Positions 46,379-54,575 of a stretch of DNA of 64,000 nucleotides are shown here, in pieces. The stretch is taken from the NCBI RefSeq assembly GCF_002332255.1, contig NZ_NRGW01000001.1:558001-622000 (forward strand). The letters run 5' to 3'. The translations under genes were made by a program, and so were the position numbers. The DNA is from Halomonas sp. JB37. GTDB taxonomy: Bacteria; Pseudomonadota; Gammaproteobacteria; Pseudomonadales; Halomonadaceae. Each line of letters starts with the position of its first letter. Within the stretch, counting starts at the first letter, position 1. Below the pieces are notes generated by a model. The model did no database searches and was not told where the DNA came from. It saw only the letters and a list, made by a program, of their open reading frames with translations.

Positions 46379-47275
46379 ATGAATATGGCCCATTTTGATC
46401 ACCTCAAGCCAGAGATTGCTGAGACACTCACCTGGACGACGGAAGACCGCATTTATTTCGCTCAGCAAAACCATTGGATTTCCTATCCTAGGGCCAAAGA
46501 AATCATGACCCGGCTTGAGGATCAATTAGCACATCCCCGTGTACAGCGGATGCCCAACACGTTGCTGGTCGGAGAAAGCGGGAATGGAAAAAGTACATTA
46601 ATCGACCGTTTCAGAGAAAAGCATCCTGTGAAGATTCTTCCCTCTGGAGAGCCATTAGCACCTGTCATTGTTATGGAAATGCCCTCCGAACCAAATGAGG
46701 GGCGTTTTTGGACTGAGTTACTTCTGTCATTAAAGATAGCCCACAGAGATACGGATCCCGTGCAGCGTAAGGAGAACCAAGCTATTTCGGTATTAACTTA
46801 CGTACAAGCCAGGATGCTCATTATTGATGAAATCCACAATGTGCTACATGGAAGTGCAAGACAACAGAGGCATTTTCTAGGAATGCTTAAAAGATTGAGC
46901 AATAAGCTACAGCTTCCGCTTGTAGCCGTCGGTACGCGTGACTCCATTCTCGCGCTGCACACCGATACTCAACTCTCAAGTCGCTTTGAGCCGCTGGCAC
47001 TACCTCGATGGCAGTTAGATGTTAGCTTCTTGCGCCTCTTGGCCAGCTTTGAACGCTTACTGCCATTAGCTGAGCCCTCTCAGCTGTCTAGTCAGGATAT
47101 CGCGATAAAGCTACATAGTATGAGTGGGGGCACCATCGGCGGCGTAGCGACCGTGCTTAAAAGAGCGACCGTTAAAGCGATCCGAGATGGTAAAGAGCAT
47201 ATAGACGCTAAGCTTCTTGATAACATCGGCTGGGTTAAACTCTCTGATTATGGCAAGGAGGCGCTTAAACTGTGA
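46379..47275 (+). CDS. tniB: TnsC-type AAA+ ATPase regulator (TniB)
   Basis: 298 residues. Walker A GESGNGKST at residues 65-73 and Walker B MLIIDEIHNV ending at about D150/E151 place it in the TniB/TnsC AAA+ family. It links target selection by TniQ to TnsAB, probably as ATP-bound filaments on DNA, and gives target immunity. It lies 3 bases after tnsB and overlaps tniQ by 4 bases. Shorter than Tn7 TnsC (555 residues), like the Tn5053/Tn6022 type. Confidence 0.95.
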   Translation: MNMAHFDHLKPEIAETLTWTTEDRIYFAQQNHWISYPRAKEIMTRLEDQLAHPRVQRMPNTLLVGESGNGKSTLIDRFREKHPVKILPSGEPLAPVIVMEMPSEPNEGRFWTELLLSLKIAHRDTDPVQRKENQAISVLTYVQARMLIIDEIHNVLHGSARQQRHFLGMLKRLSNKLQLPLVAVGTRDSILALHTDTQLSSRFEPLALPRWQLDVSFLRLLASFERLLPLAEPSQLSSQDIAIKLHSMSGGTIGGVATVLKRATVKAIRDGKEHIDAKLLDNIGWVKLSDYGKEALKL

Positions 47276-48357
47276 TCAGAGGAAGCTGGGCGATCATGCT
47301 ATCACCAGCTAAGAATGAGCTGTTTACTTCGTGGTTGATGCGTAGCGCCTTTGCTCACGGCCTGACCCCCTATCGGTTTGCTAATTACTGGGCTCCATCT
47401 ATTCCTATCTGGAGCCGTGACATTGATCGTAGTGCCAGTGATGAGCTGCTCTATACCGTGTCGCGCCACTCAGGTTTTGATGTTGCGTCAGTCGAAAGGA
47501 TGACATTACGTTCAATTGAGCAGAGTTTGGTAAAAATTCATCGTCAGGGAAATGTCCCCTTTCTTCTGTCAGCGGGGATATCTAACAAGGTACGTACCCA
47601 GCACGGCCTCCAATATTGTTCCGAATGCTTCAAGGATTATGGGGCCATCTATTATCGTGACTGGCGTTTAGGGTTTATGGTTGTTTGTCCTTACCATGGC
47701 GCCATGATGAGCGATGCTTGCCCACGTTGTGATGCGCCATTGATGCCACATCTAAGTACCGTGCAAAGAATGGATCGCTGTACGGTATGTGGGGTGTCGC
47801 TTCTTTCTCGCAAGTTACCAACCTTGTGCTGTTCTCCATTAGTGTTAGCTCTTCAATCCCAGCTACTGAAATTAGCGAATGGAACTCCGACTAACTTGCT
47901 CCCACAAGCGTCCACCAGTCCGGAAGCTCTGAGTGTCATTCGGGTAATGGCAGGCGTGCTCGCTAATTCGCTACAGCATGATCGACTGAGGCATCATTAC
48001 GACTTGAAACCCTTCCATCGTCCTTCAAATCAGCGTTGCTTGTATGAGCATCAGCGTGTTGCCTATAGGACTGCAATTTTGGAAACCTTGGCATATTGGC
48101 TTCTTGATTGGCCATCGTCATTCCAAGAAGGTTCAAGTGTGCTTGGTCTAACTCAGAGGACATTCATAAAATCTATAATGCCTGCTTTTTTTGCTGAGCA
48201 GTTGTCATATCTGCCTGTGGGGGTACGAAGAACGCGCAGCACGAATCAGCAGCCAAAAGGCCCTTGTCTAAATCGGTGCCGACGAACTGAGCTTGTACAG
48301 TTCCGCCAGGAAAGAGCTCGACATATATTAAGTTTTTTAGGATACCCATTTTTGTGA
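47272..48357 (+). CDS. tniD: TniQ-family target-site selection protein (TniD)
   Basis: 361 residues. The N-terminal TniQ domain starts LSPAKNELFTSWLMRSAFAHGLTPYRF. Zinc-finger ligands are in QYCSECFKDYGAIYYRDWRLGFMVVCPYHGAMMSDACPRCDAPL and DRCTVCGVSLL. TniQ/TnsD proteins choose the insertion site; a short one like this is expected to direct the element to comM together with the next gene. Overlaps both neighbouring genes by 4 bases, so the tni genes are one operon. Confidence 0.92.
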   Translation: MIRGSWAIMLSPAKNELFTSWLMRSAFAHGLTPYRFANYWAPSIPIWSRDIDRSASDELLYTVSRHSGFDVASVERMTLRSIEQSLVKIHRQGNVPFLLSAGISNKVRTQHGLQYCSECFKDYGAIYYRDWRLGFMVVCPYHGAMMSDACPRCDAPLMPHLSTVQRMDRCTVCGVSLLSRKLPTLCCSPLVLALQSQLLKLANGTPTNLLPQASTSPEALSVIRVMAGVLANSLQHDRLRHHYDLKPFHRPSNQRCLYEHQRVAYRTAILETLAYWLLDWPSSFQEGSSVLGLTQRTFIKSIMPAFFAEQLSYLPVGVRRTRSTNQQPKGPCLNRCRRTELVQFRQERARHILSFLGYPFL

Positions 48358-49934
48358 GTCATAAGCCCCACTTGCAGTGTGATGACTGTGGTCGATCCAT
48401 GCTTAAGGCGCAAAGGCGCTACAAAGGGAGCGCTTACTGCTCGACATGTTATGCCCGTGAGTTTAAGAAGAAGACTTGCACTAAATGCGGCGAGTCAGTG
48501 CGAGCCCATAAGTATGAAGAGAACCCGGTCTGCGGTGAGTGCCTCAGGCTGCACCGTGTCTGCGCGCGCTGCGATAAGCCGCTGCCGAGAGCCGGTTATC
48601 TTATTGGTCACGCTGCGTTTTGCAAAAGCTGCGCTCCGCATGGGCGAGAGGAACATACCTGTTCCCGTTGTGGATGTCTTTCTAGCAGATATTCACGCAT
48701 CACTAATGGTGAACTTTCAGAGATTATCTGCCAGGCATGCGAAAGGAAGGCCTGCGCATTTGTAACCTGCTCGGTTTGTCGGAAATATCGTCAGCTCCAT
48801 CAATATGATGTTGAAGGACGAGCTGTTTGTAGAGATTGCAGCGGGCCATATCCAAAAACTCACTCATGTCCTGACTGTGGAGCAGATACTCCCGGTGGTG
48901 GCAACGCCCCTTGCCAAGACTGTTCTTTAAAACGCCGTTTAGACCGACGAATAATGCTGAACCTTGAGTTATTTGAAGCTTCTTGGTGTAGAGCGCTATT
49001 TCTTGAGTTTTGCTCTTGGGAAAGGCTTCCTAGGCAAGCGGGAAATATGACGACGCGAATAGATAGTTATGCGCGTTTTTTGGTCATACTCGAACGGAAT
49101 ACTTTGTCCGTCAGAGATATTGATCAGCAACACTTATTCAATTTATTTGGAGCTGAAAAGCTTCGCCGTTCTTTTCATGTGGTGAATTTCTTAGTAGAAA
49201 AACTAGGCATAGAGTGGGATAACGAAGAGAAAGAGCAAGCGATTGAAAATAAGAGGATTAATGATATTTTGCAATGTTATGAGAAGCAGCCTTGGCATCG
49301 TGAGGTCGTCGACTATGCAAAAGAATTGAGTGAGAGAGTTACTTACAAAGAGACACCAATCAAACCTTTGACTGTTAGGAACTATCTGCGAGCAGCTATA
49401 GAGCTATTGATGTCAGCCAAGGTATCTTCCATTCAGGAACTTCCCGAAGAAGCTATCGTATCTCATGCTAAGAAAAAGCCAGGGCATTGTGCTTCCTTAG
49501 CTGTTTTCAGAACCTTTGCCAAAGATAAATACGCCGTTAATCTCGTGTTACCTGAGAAAAAAAATAAAGGGATAAGCAATAAGCAACACGTTAAAAAAAT
49601 TAAGGCAGTAATGGAAAAGCTTGTTTCAACACCGAACGAGCGCGAAGCTAAAGCTTTAATGCCTGCAGCAATTTCAATGCTTTATCAGTTGCCATTAAAA
49701 AAGGTACTTATGCTTCGCTGTGCACACGTTGTGCAATCCAGCCGAAAGGTGTTCATTACTGTGGATGATGAGCGCTACGAGCTCCTCGGGCCGCTGCCTC
49801 ATTTAATGAAGGTAGATCAGTTGGGAATCGACCCTGAGGCTTTTATCTTTGCTGGCAGAAGCCGTATGCAGCCTATGAGCACGGGAACTGTGCGGTACCA
49901 TGTAAAAAAGCTTGAAGCGCAAATAGGAATGTAA
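48354..49934 (+). CDS. tniE: TniE-like zinc-ribbon protein of the transposition module
   Basis: 526 residues. The first 200 or so contain six CXXC...CXXC zinc-ribbon units in tandem (CDDCGRS..CSTC, CTKCGES..CGEC, CARCDKP..CKSC, CSRCGCL..CQAC, CSVCRKY..CRDC, CPDCGAD..CQDC). The remaining part is helical and reminiscent of the core-binding and catalytic domains of tyrosine recombinases (SYARFLVILERNTLSVRDID; LMPAAISMLYQLPLKKVLMLRC), but no complete R-K-H-R-Y set can be seen. Position as fifth gene, coupled to tniQ, matches tniE of Tn6022, whose role is not established; target-DNA recognition is the simplest guess. Confidence 0.75.
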   Translation: MSHKPHLQCDDCGRSMLKAQRRYKGSAYCSTCYAREFKKKTCTKCGESVRAHKYEENPVCGECLRLHRVCARCDKPLPRAGYLIGHAAFCKSCAPHGREEHTCSRCGCLSSRYSRITNGELSEIICQACERKACAFVTCSVCRKYRQLHQYDVEGRAVCRDCSGPYPKTHSCPDCGADTPGGGNAPCQDCSLKRRLDRRIMLNLELFEASWCRALFLEFCSWERLPRQAGNMTTRIDSYARFLVILERNTLSVRDIDQQHLFNLFGAEKLRRSFHVVNFLVEKLGIEWDNEEKEQAIENKRINDILQCYEKQPWHREVVDYAKELSERVTYKETPIKPLTVRNYLRAAIELLMSAKVSSIQELPEEAIVSHAKKKPGHCASLAVFRTFAKDKYAVNLVLPEKKNKGISNKQHVKKIKAVMEKLVSTPNEREAKALMPAAISMLYQLPLKKVLMLRCAHVVQSSRKVFITVDDERYELLGPLPHLMKVDQLGIDPEAFIFAGRSRMQPMSTGTVRYHVKKLEAQIGM

Positions 49935-50080
49935 GGTGTAGAGCTTGGCCAATGTGAGCCCTATGATAATTCGCATGATAACCATTTGTTATCGCTGACA
50001 GGCTGCCACACCTTTGCCATTTTTTTATTCGCATCAAATTGGCTATTCGCTCTAGTGGTCAATACTGATGCCTGTGATTG

Positions 50081-50976
50081 TTAAATCCGACCTCGCGCTC
50101 CACCACCTGAGGAACCGGGACCTTCTACATATTCGAGGTTCAGATCAACTTCAATCCGAACAGGAGGAATACCATAAACCTCATCTTCCAATCTCGACTT
50201 TGCATAGTTATTAAGTGCAAATCGCTCGCACAGGTGTCCACCTTCTCGCCATTCTGATTTTGAAAGTCCAAGTACAGTGACTAATCCCAAGCCAGCATGG
50301 TAGATTTTGTAAGGCATTGAATTTTGGCTTTCCCTTGTGCCATGAATTATCGGCTCTTGCCAAAAAAGCTCCAAAAAATTTCGCTGCGGTTCAGTAAGAT
50401 TAGAAATCGTTTGATTCACCATCCCCTTAAAACGATTTTTTTCGAACTCAATAAAAAGTGGACGTACTACAGGGCTCAGCTGGAAAAAAACTCAGCAGCG
50501 GGTGCTTGATGTATTTTTGTGATCCAACCCGATTTGCTCAGCCAGCTAACTTCCTTTTCCCGGATATCCATGCGCTGCTCTGATTCAACCAATTCCCGAA
50601 GAACTCTGAGTTCTTTGGGATTGAGGTGTGGCAGGGTCATTCTCACCTTTTTTTTAAAGTTGGCCAGATCTCTCTCTTTTCTTAAACTAGCCTTTCGATC
50701 ATTCTGCAAACTTAAGATCTTGAGACATCCAATTTCAAGCAACCTGACTACAAGGTATGAAACGGAGAACGCTCCAACTGTCAGGAAAAGAATTATGTAA
50801 TCATCGGGAAAGCCAATATTAGAGAATAGTTTTGAGGCTGGCCTCCAGAGCAATAGAACAAGCAAAACCGTACCTAGTGCTCTAGCTGCTGATGTTACAG
50901 ATGAGATCGAATCAAAGAATCTAATAGCCCATTCAGGCACAAAACCCCCTAAATTTAACGGTTTATGAGTGCGCAT
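50081..50976 (-). pseudogene. SieB-like (superinfection-exclusion B family) membrane protein, frameshifted
   Basis: Two frames make one protein of about 300 residues. The first part, from ATG 50976, has two membrane helices (about 35-50 and 62-85) and a charged stretch ending LNPKELRVLRELVESEQRMDIREKEVSWL, the layout of SieB-type proteins; it stops at 50476. The next frame continues with LSPVVRPLFIEFEKNRFKG directly into MVNQTISNLTEPQRNFLELFW and runs to 50081. Adding one base to the 7-base A run at 50484-50490 (T run on the coding strand) restores the frame. Either a real mutation, an assembly error in a homopolymer, or, less likely, slippage. SieB of lambdoid phages aborts infection by other phages. 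The family call is by architecture only. Confidence 0.5.
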
Positions 50977-51108
50977 GCGTGCCTTTCTGGCAACAAGCAC
51001 CTAACTATCTATCTGTAATGCTTCGTTAACTTAGGTGTCCAACATATCCCATTCGTCACCTAGAACCCAACGCAGCGCTGATAACTGTATTAATGGGCTC
51101 TGTGAAAC

Positions 51109-52071
51109 TTAGAAATCGTATCGAACCCCTAAAGCCCACCAATCCTTATCAATCGCATTGATCTCCCTATCTGTACTGCTAGCATATTCTAAATATACAA
51201 ACATTGGATCACTAAGCCGGTAGCTGCCACCCGCAACGTATTGGACGTCACTCAAATTCATGTCACTATTTTCCATATAGCTGACGTTCCCGTATATTTT
51301 GCCTTCTGAGTAACTAAAAACGGGTGCTATACCATAATGACGAATATCTCCCTGCTCTTCAAATAACGCACCGACACTTAGCTGTGGAGATATTTTGTAG
51401 GTTACGCTTGCCCCGAGTAGAGCATCATCATCACCTTCTGCTTCATCATAGCCAGCGGCAAAACGTACCGGGCCTGTTTCATAGGCTACATATCCCATTA
51501 GGTTAAGTGTTTCTTCTTCACCTGCATCTTCATCTTCTGGATCGAGCTTTCCAGCGACACCCAGGCTGAAGCCATCGAAACTTTGGGATTCAAAAGAGAT
51601 AGAGTTTCCACGGGCGCGGGCACCACCTTTTGCCAAGGCTCGCCAATCCACAGTATTTCTTACATTGATAACCTTGGATATGTTCTGATAATAGATGGAG
51701 TCAAAGTTACCAACCTTTACGGCTCCGACGTCTTCAAATCGTAGCCCTACATATGTGTTCCTTATATCATCAATGACGTTAGGCCGTGCCTCGTCACGAT
51801 CATTAGCGGTGAATCTAAACTCGGCTCTTATAAAACCCTCTAGCTTAGGATTTATCCTATGTCCAGCTTTAAAGCCAAGGCGTGAACCTTCTTCACTAAT
51901 ATAGTCGTTACCGTCATCGTTGTTTAACGTCAAGTGTATACGGCCATATAGGTCAAAGTAAGTTTCTCCGTCTTCATACACATTGAATGCCTGTGTGGTT
52001 CCTGAAAACCCTAAACCTGCTACTAGTGCCAATGTAGAAATGCCATGGCATTTTTTGTTGTTCAACAACAT
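51109..52071 (-). CDS. gram-negative porin (Porin_4 type)
   Basis: 320 residues. Signal peptide about 1-29 (ending TTQAF-like), then alternating beta-strand text: VYEDGETYFDLYGRIHLTLNND, SRLGFKAGHRINPKLEGFIRAEFRF, FEDVGAVKVGNFDSIYYQN (loop 3 equivalent), and a terminal aromatic WWALGVRYDF ending in Phe, the outer-membrane insertion signal. Highly acidic loops. A 16-stranded trimeric general porin is likely. It lies downstream of and on the same strand as the C-P lyase operon but 320 bases away, with its own upstream region, and may supply outer-membrane entry for that operon's substrate. Confidence 0.9.
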   Translation of the reverse strand: MLLNNKKCHGISTLALVAGLGFSGTTQAFNVYEDGETYFDLYGRIHLTLNNDDGNDYISEEGSRLGFKAGHRINPKLEGFIRAEFRFTANDRDEARPNVIDDIRNTYVGLRFEDVGAVKVGNFDSIYYQNISKVINVRNTVDWRALAKGGARARGNSISFESQSFDGFSLGVAGKLDPEDEDAGEEETLNLMGYVAYETGPVRFAAGYDEAEGDDDALLGASVTYKISPQLSVGALFEEQGDIRHYGIAPVFSYSEGKIYGNVSYMENSDMNLSDVQYVAGGSYRLSDPMFVYLEYASSTDREINAIDKDWWALGVRYDF

Positions 52072-52239
52072 GTTTACTCCCTGATTTATCTTTTTGAGTT
52101 TGTTTTTACACTGCCGTGAGATTTTTTTTCTTTTTGGCCCTCCTCTTTTTTATTAAATGTTGTATGGCGTAGGCATTAATAAGCCGCTCACTCAGCCAAA
52201 GCGGGAGACTTTTTCATTGAATTTCCTTTGCGAGAAATT

Positions 52240-52353
52240 CTACTTTAAAGCACTACGGTTTGGTGGGGGGATTACCAGTGTGACTGAGGTATCGGCATGA
52301 ACGAAGTTTAGGCAACCTACACTCAACGCAGATCCCAATAAAATTTTTTTCAT
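52240..52353 (-). pseudogene. remnant of a second porin gene (signal peptide only)
   Basis: A 37-codon frame starting MKKILLGSALSVGCLNFVHADTSVTL shows a typical Porin_4 signal peptide and the first strand (DTSVTLYG in intact porins), then unrelated residues VIPPPNRSALK and a stop. The gene is therefore cut off after the first strand. It fills most of the 320-base gap between the intact porin and phnL; the rest of the gap holds the promoter region of the intact porin. Confidence 0.6.
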
Positions 52354-52383
52354 TATGAGTACTTTTCCAGGTTAAATTAAATG

Positions 52384-52402
52384 TAGACGGTTTAACCGTC
52401 TA
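52384..52402. terminator. palindrome at the phnL stop
   Basis: TAGACGGTTTAACCGTCTA, a perfect palindrome containing the phnL stop codon. It could end the operon transcript, though the T-tract on the coding side is weak (CATTTAATTTAA), or it could be a protein-binding site. Confidence 0.4.
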
Positions 52403-53006
52403 AAGAGATTGACTGATCCACCCAACTGGCACTCGTATGACTGGTGTAAATAACCAGTTTCTGAGCGGCTTTAGCCTGTAATAAAAGCGTGCTCACCTGA
52501 TGACTACGCTCTGGATCCAATCCTGTACAGGGCTCATCTAAAAGTAAGATTGGAGGAGAAGAAAAATAAGCGTGAAGCAACATAAAACGCTGTAGTTCAC
52601 CACCAGAGACATCACAGGCATAGCGAGAGAGTAAGCTAGGAGAGAGGTCCAGCAGTCTTAGTCCGTCGAGTACTGTCTTTGTGGGGACTAGAGCAAACCA
52701 ATCCACAAGTTTTTCGCGAGGTAGTACGGTAGGATGTTGCCCTACGTACGACATTAATCGTGAGCGTAGAAATGCAAAGTGGGCGGGTGTCATTGTGCTT
52801 GGTGTGAACTGCTGATCGTGGGTTCGTATGCACAAGTGTGCCGTTCCTAAGCTTCGACTTCCCCAAATTCGTGAGAGCAAAGTCGATTTTCCTGAGCCTG
52901 ACGCTCCCCAGATCTGTACGATCTGCCCTGTTTGTGCCGTTATGCGAAGTGGCCCATGATGTATGCCATTGCCTTCATACTGCAAAATCACAGTTGGTTT
53001 ATTCAT
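52392..53006 (-). CDS. phnL: PhnL-like ABC-type ATPase of the C-P lyase complex
   Basis: 204 residues, shorter than E. coli PhnL (226). Walker A GASGSGKST near residue 35, signature VSGGELQR, Walker B ILLLDEPCTGLDPE, switch His in TSHTSASW. In E. coli PhnL and PhnK form a double ATPase dimer on the PhnGHIJ core and drive turnover; they do not transport. The order phnK-phnL at the operon end is as in E. coli. Its start overlaps the phnK stop by one base. Divergent sequence, so the orthology call leans on order. Confidence 0.85.
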   Translation of the reverse strand: MNKPTVILQYEGNGIHHGPLRITAQTGQIVQIWGASGSGKSTLLSRIWGSRSLGTAHLCIRTHDQQFTPSTMTPAHFAFLRSRLMSYVGQHPTVLPREKLVDWFALVPTKTVLDGLRLLDLSPSLLSRYACDVSGGELQRFMLLHAYFSSPPILLLDEPCTGLDPERSHQVSTLLLQAKAAQKLVIYTSHTSASWVDQSISLDG

Positions 53007-53770
53007 TAAATCATTGCCTTAACAAGAGCTTGGGCGATGAGATGCTCAGGCTCAGTAAGCAAACGATCCATAATGGATTCGCTGACGATGCGGCCTTGAT
53101 CCATCACGATGGCCCGATCAGCAATGAGTCGAGCTAGACGTAAGTCATGAGTCACAAACACCATGGCAGTCTGTGTTTGGTTTCTCAAATTAGAGAGCAC
53201 ATCTAAAAAATCTGCTTGAGCGACTGAGTCGAGACCAGCAGTGGGTTCATCTAAAAATAAAATGCTCGGCTGATGGATCATGGCCGCAGCGATTTGTACG
53301 CGTTGGCGCATCCCTCCCGAAAAGTTCTTCACTGGCTCATGTAATCGTTCTGGACATAAACCAAGTCGCTGGCCCCATTTTTGTGCTTGTTTGAGTGCAT
53401 CAACCGCACGGTTGTCACCTAAATCAAAAAGACGACGTACGATATTAGTGGCGGCACTTTGTCTCAGGTTTAGGGTTGTGCTGGCATCCTGAGCCACATA
53501 GCCACACGCCCGCCGACGTAAAAGGTTAGTTTGATAAAGACTGGTACGTAGTAAATCCTGGCCTAAAAGGGAAAGAGCCTGACAGTTGTTAGATAGCTGT
53601 CGTCCAGCAAGTATATTCAGAAGACTTGATTTTCCAGCACCTGAGGGGCCGACTAAAGCGAGAACCTCGGAAGGATAAAGCTTGAGGTGACAATCCGACA
53701 AAATACGGTGCCCAGCTATTTCAAGTGAGATAGCCTGTGCTGTCAGCACGGGATCTGGCAAGCTAAACAT
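53006..53770 (-). CDS. phnK: PhnK-like ABC-type ATPase of the C-P lyase complex
   Basis: 254 residues from ATG 53770, which overlaps the phnJ end by 8 bases; a longer frame inside phnJ is rejected. Walker A GPSGAGKSS, signature FSGGMRQRVQIA, Walker B ILFLDEPTAGLD and switch VFVTHDLRLARLIADRAIVMDQGRIVES, following E. coli PhnK closely in the last third. PhnK docks on PhnJ and its ATP cycle opens the core complex to expose the active site. It has no membrane partner of its own in this operon. Confidence 0.9.
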   Translation of the reverse strand: MFSLPDPVLTAQAISLEIAGHRILSDCHLKLYPSEVLALVGPSGAGKSSLLNILAGRQLSNNCQALSLLGQDLLRTSLYQTNLLRRRACGYVAQDASTTLNLRQSAATNIVRRLFDLGDNRAVDALKQAQKWGQRLGLCPERLHEPVKNFSGGMRQRVQIAAAMIHQPSILFLDEPTAGLDSVAQADFLDVLSNLRNQTQTAMVFVTHDLRLARLIADRAIVMDQGRIVSESIMDRLLTEPEHLIAQALVKAMI

Positions 53771-54575
53771 GAGCGCGCTCCTTGCATGCTTCGGAGTCGG
53801 AACATACCCAATGGGGGGTGTTTGACGTACCAATATTATCCAAATAATGAATAGATGAGCCGCAGATACAACATGCTGTATCGACTTTTTTCAGGCTAGC
53901 AGGCAGGTCAACAAAAGCTAAGTTTGCTAAGGGTGTATAGGCAGGCAATGCATAAATTCGTCGCTCGCGTGCGGCGCCAAAAATCTGAATAGCAGGCATC
54001 ATCGCCATGCGGGGGTTATCCATAGCAGGAATAGGCGACGGTGACATTAAGACCCCATCATTAACAATCACAGGGTGGTCGTATCCTAAGCACGCCTCAT
54101 CTTGTTGCAACCATGTTTCAAATAGAGCGCTTAACACGACACCGTAATCATGATGTGCGTGCCGTGTCAGTGCTTCGGCCGCATCATTAATAAATCCACG
54201 TAGAGGGTCAGGTCGAGGAACTTGGTACACCACAATTTGCTCTTCCCGCAACGGGCTTTCAGGGACTCGCTGACGCGTTTGAATGAGAGTAGCCTTTGAG
54301 CTTGTTGTCGTAATTGATATGTTTGCCGTTTTAGTAAAAAAATCCGCGATATTCAGGGCATTAACGGTATCATCCGAACCATGATCGACTACCTTTAACG
54401 TGTCATTCGGTTCTAATAAGGCAGCGGTAATAGCCATGCCTCCTACCCCCCAACCATAGGCAATGGGTAGCTCAGGAGCTGAGAAAGGTATTTGACGTCC
54501 AGGTAGACAGAGTGCTTTTAGGGTTTTACGACGTATTTCTTGTTTGGACGGTAGATCAAGGTAGGCATAATTCAT
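53763..54575 (-). CDS. phnJ: PhnJ-like radical SAM carbon-phosphorus lyase
   Basis: 270 residues (E. coli 281). In E. coli PhnJ cleaves the C-P bond of 5-phosphoribosyl-1-phosphonate through a [4Fe-4S]/SAM radical. All special residues can be located: the glycyl-radical Gly in LCLPGRQIPF (G26, E. coli G32), cluster ligands C235, C238 and C258, and the catalytic thiyl Cys C264 in SDSEAC. The YGWGVGGMAITA, DHGSDDTVNA, TLIQTRQRVPESPL and SPSPIPAMDNPRMAMMPAIQIFGAARERRIYA stretches closely parallel E. coli. The cluster spacing is CX2CX19C rather than CX2CX21C. Coupled by 4-base overlap to phnI. Confidence 0.95.
   Translation of the reverse strand: MNYAYLDLPSKQEIRRKTLKALCLPGRQIPFSAPELPIAYGWGVGGMAITAALLEPNDTLKVVDHGSDDTVNALNIADFFTKTANISITTTSSKATLIQTRQRVPESPLREEQIVVYQVPRPDPLRGFINDAAEALTRHAHHDYGVVLSALFETWLQQDEACLGYDHPVIVNDGVLMSPSPIPAMDNPRMAMMPAIQIFGAARERRIYALPAYTPLANLAFVDLPASLKKVDTACCICGSSIHYLDNIGTSNTPHWVCSDSEACKERAHV

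Noticed and set aside
50081..50422. A separate 113-residue hypothetical gene
   Set aside because: Its frame continues upstream, without a stop, into a natural extension of the preceding membrane protein gene, so both are treated as one frameshifted gene.
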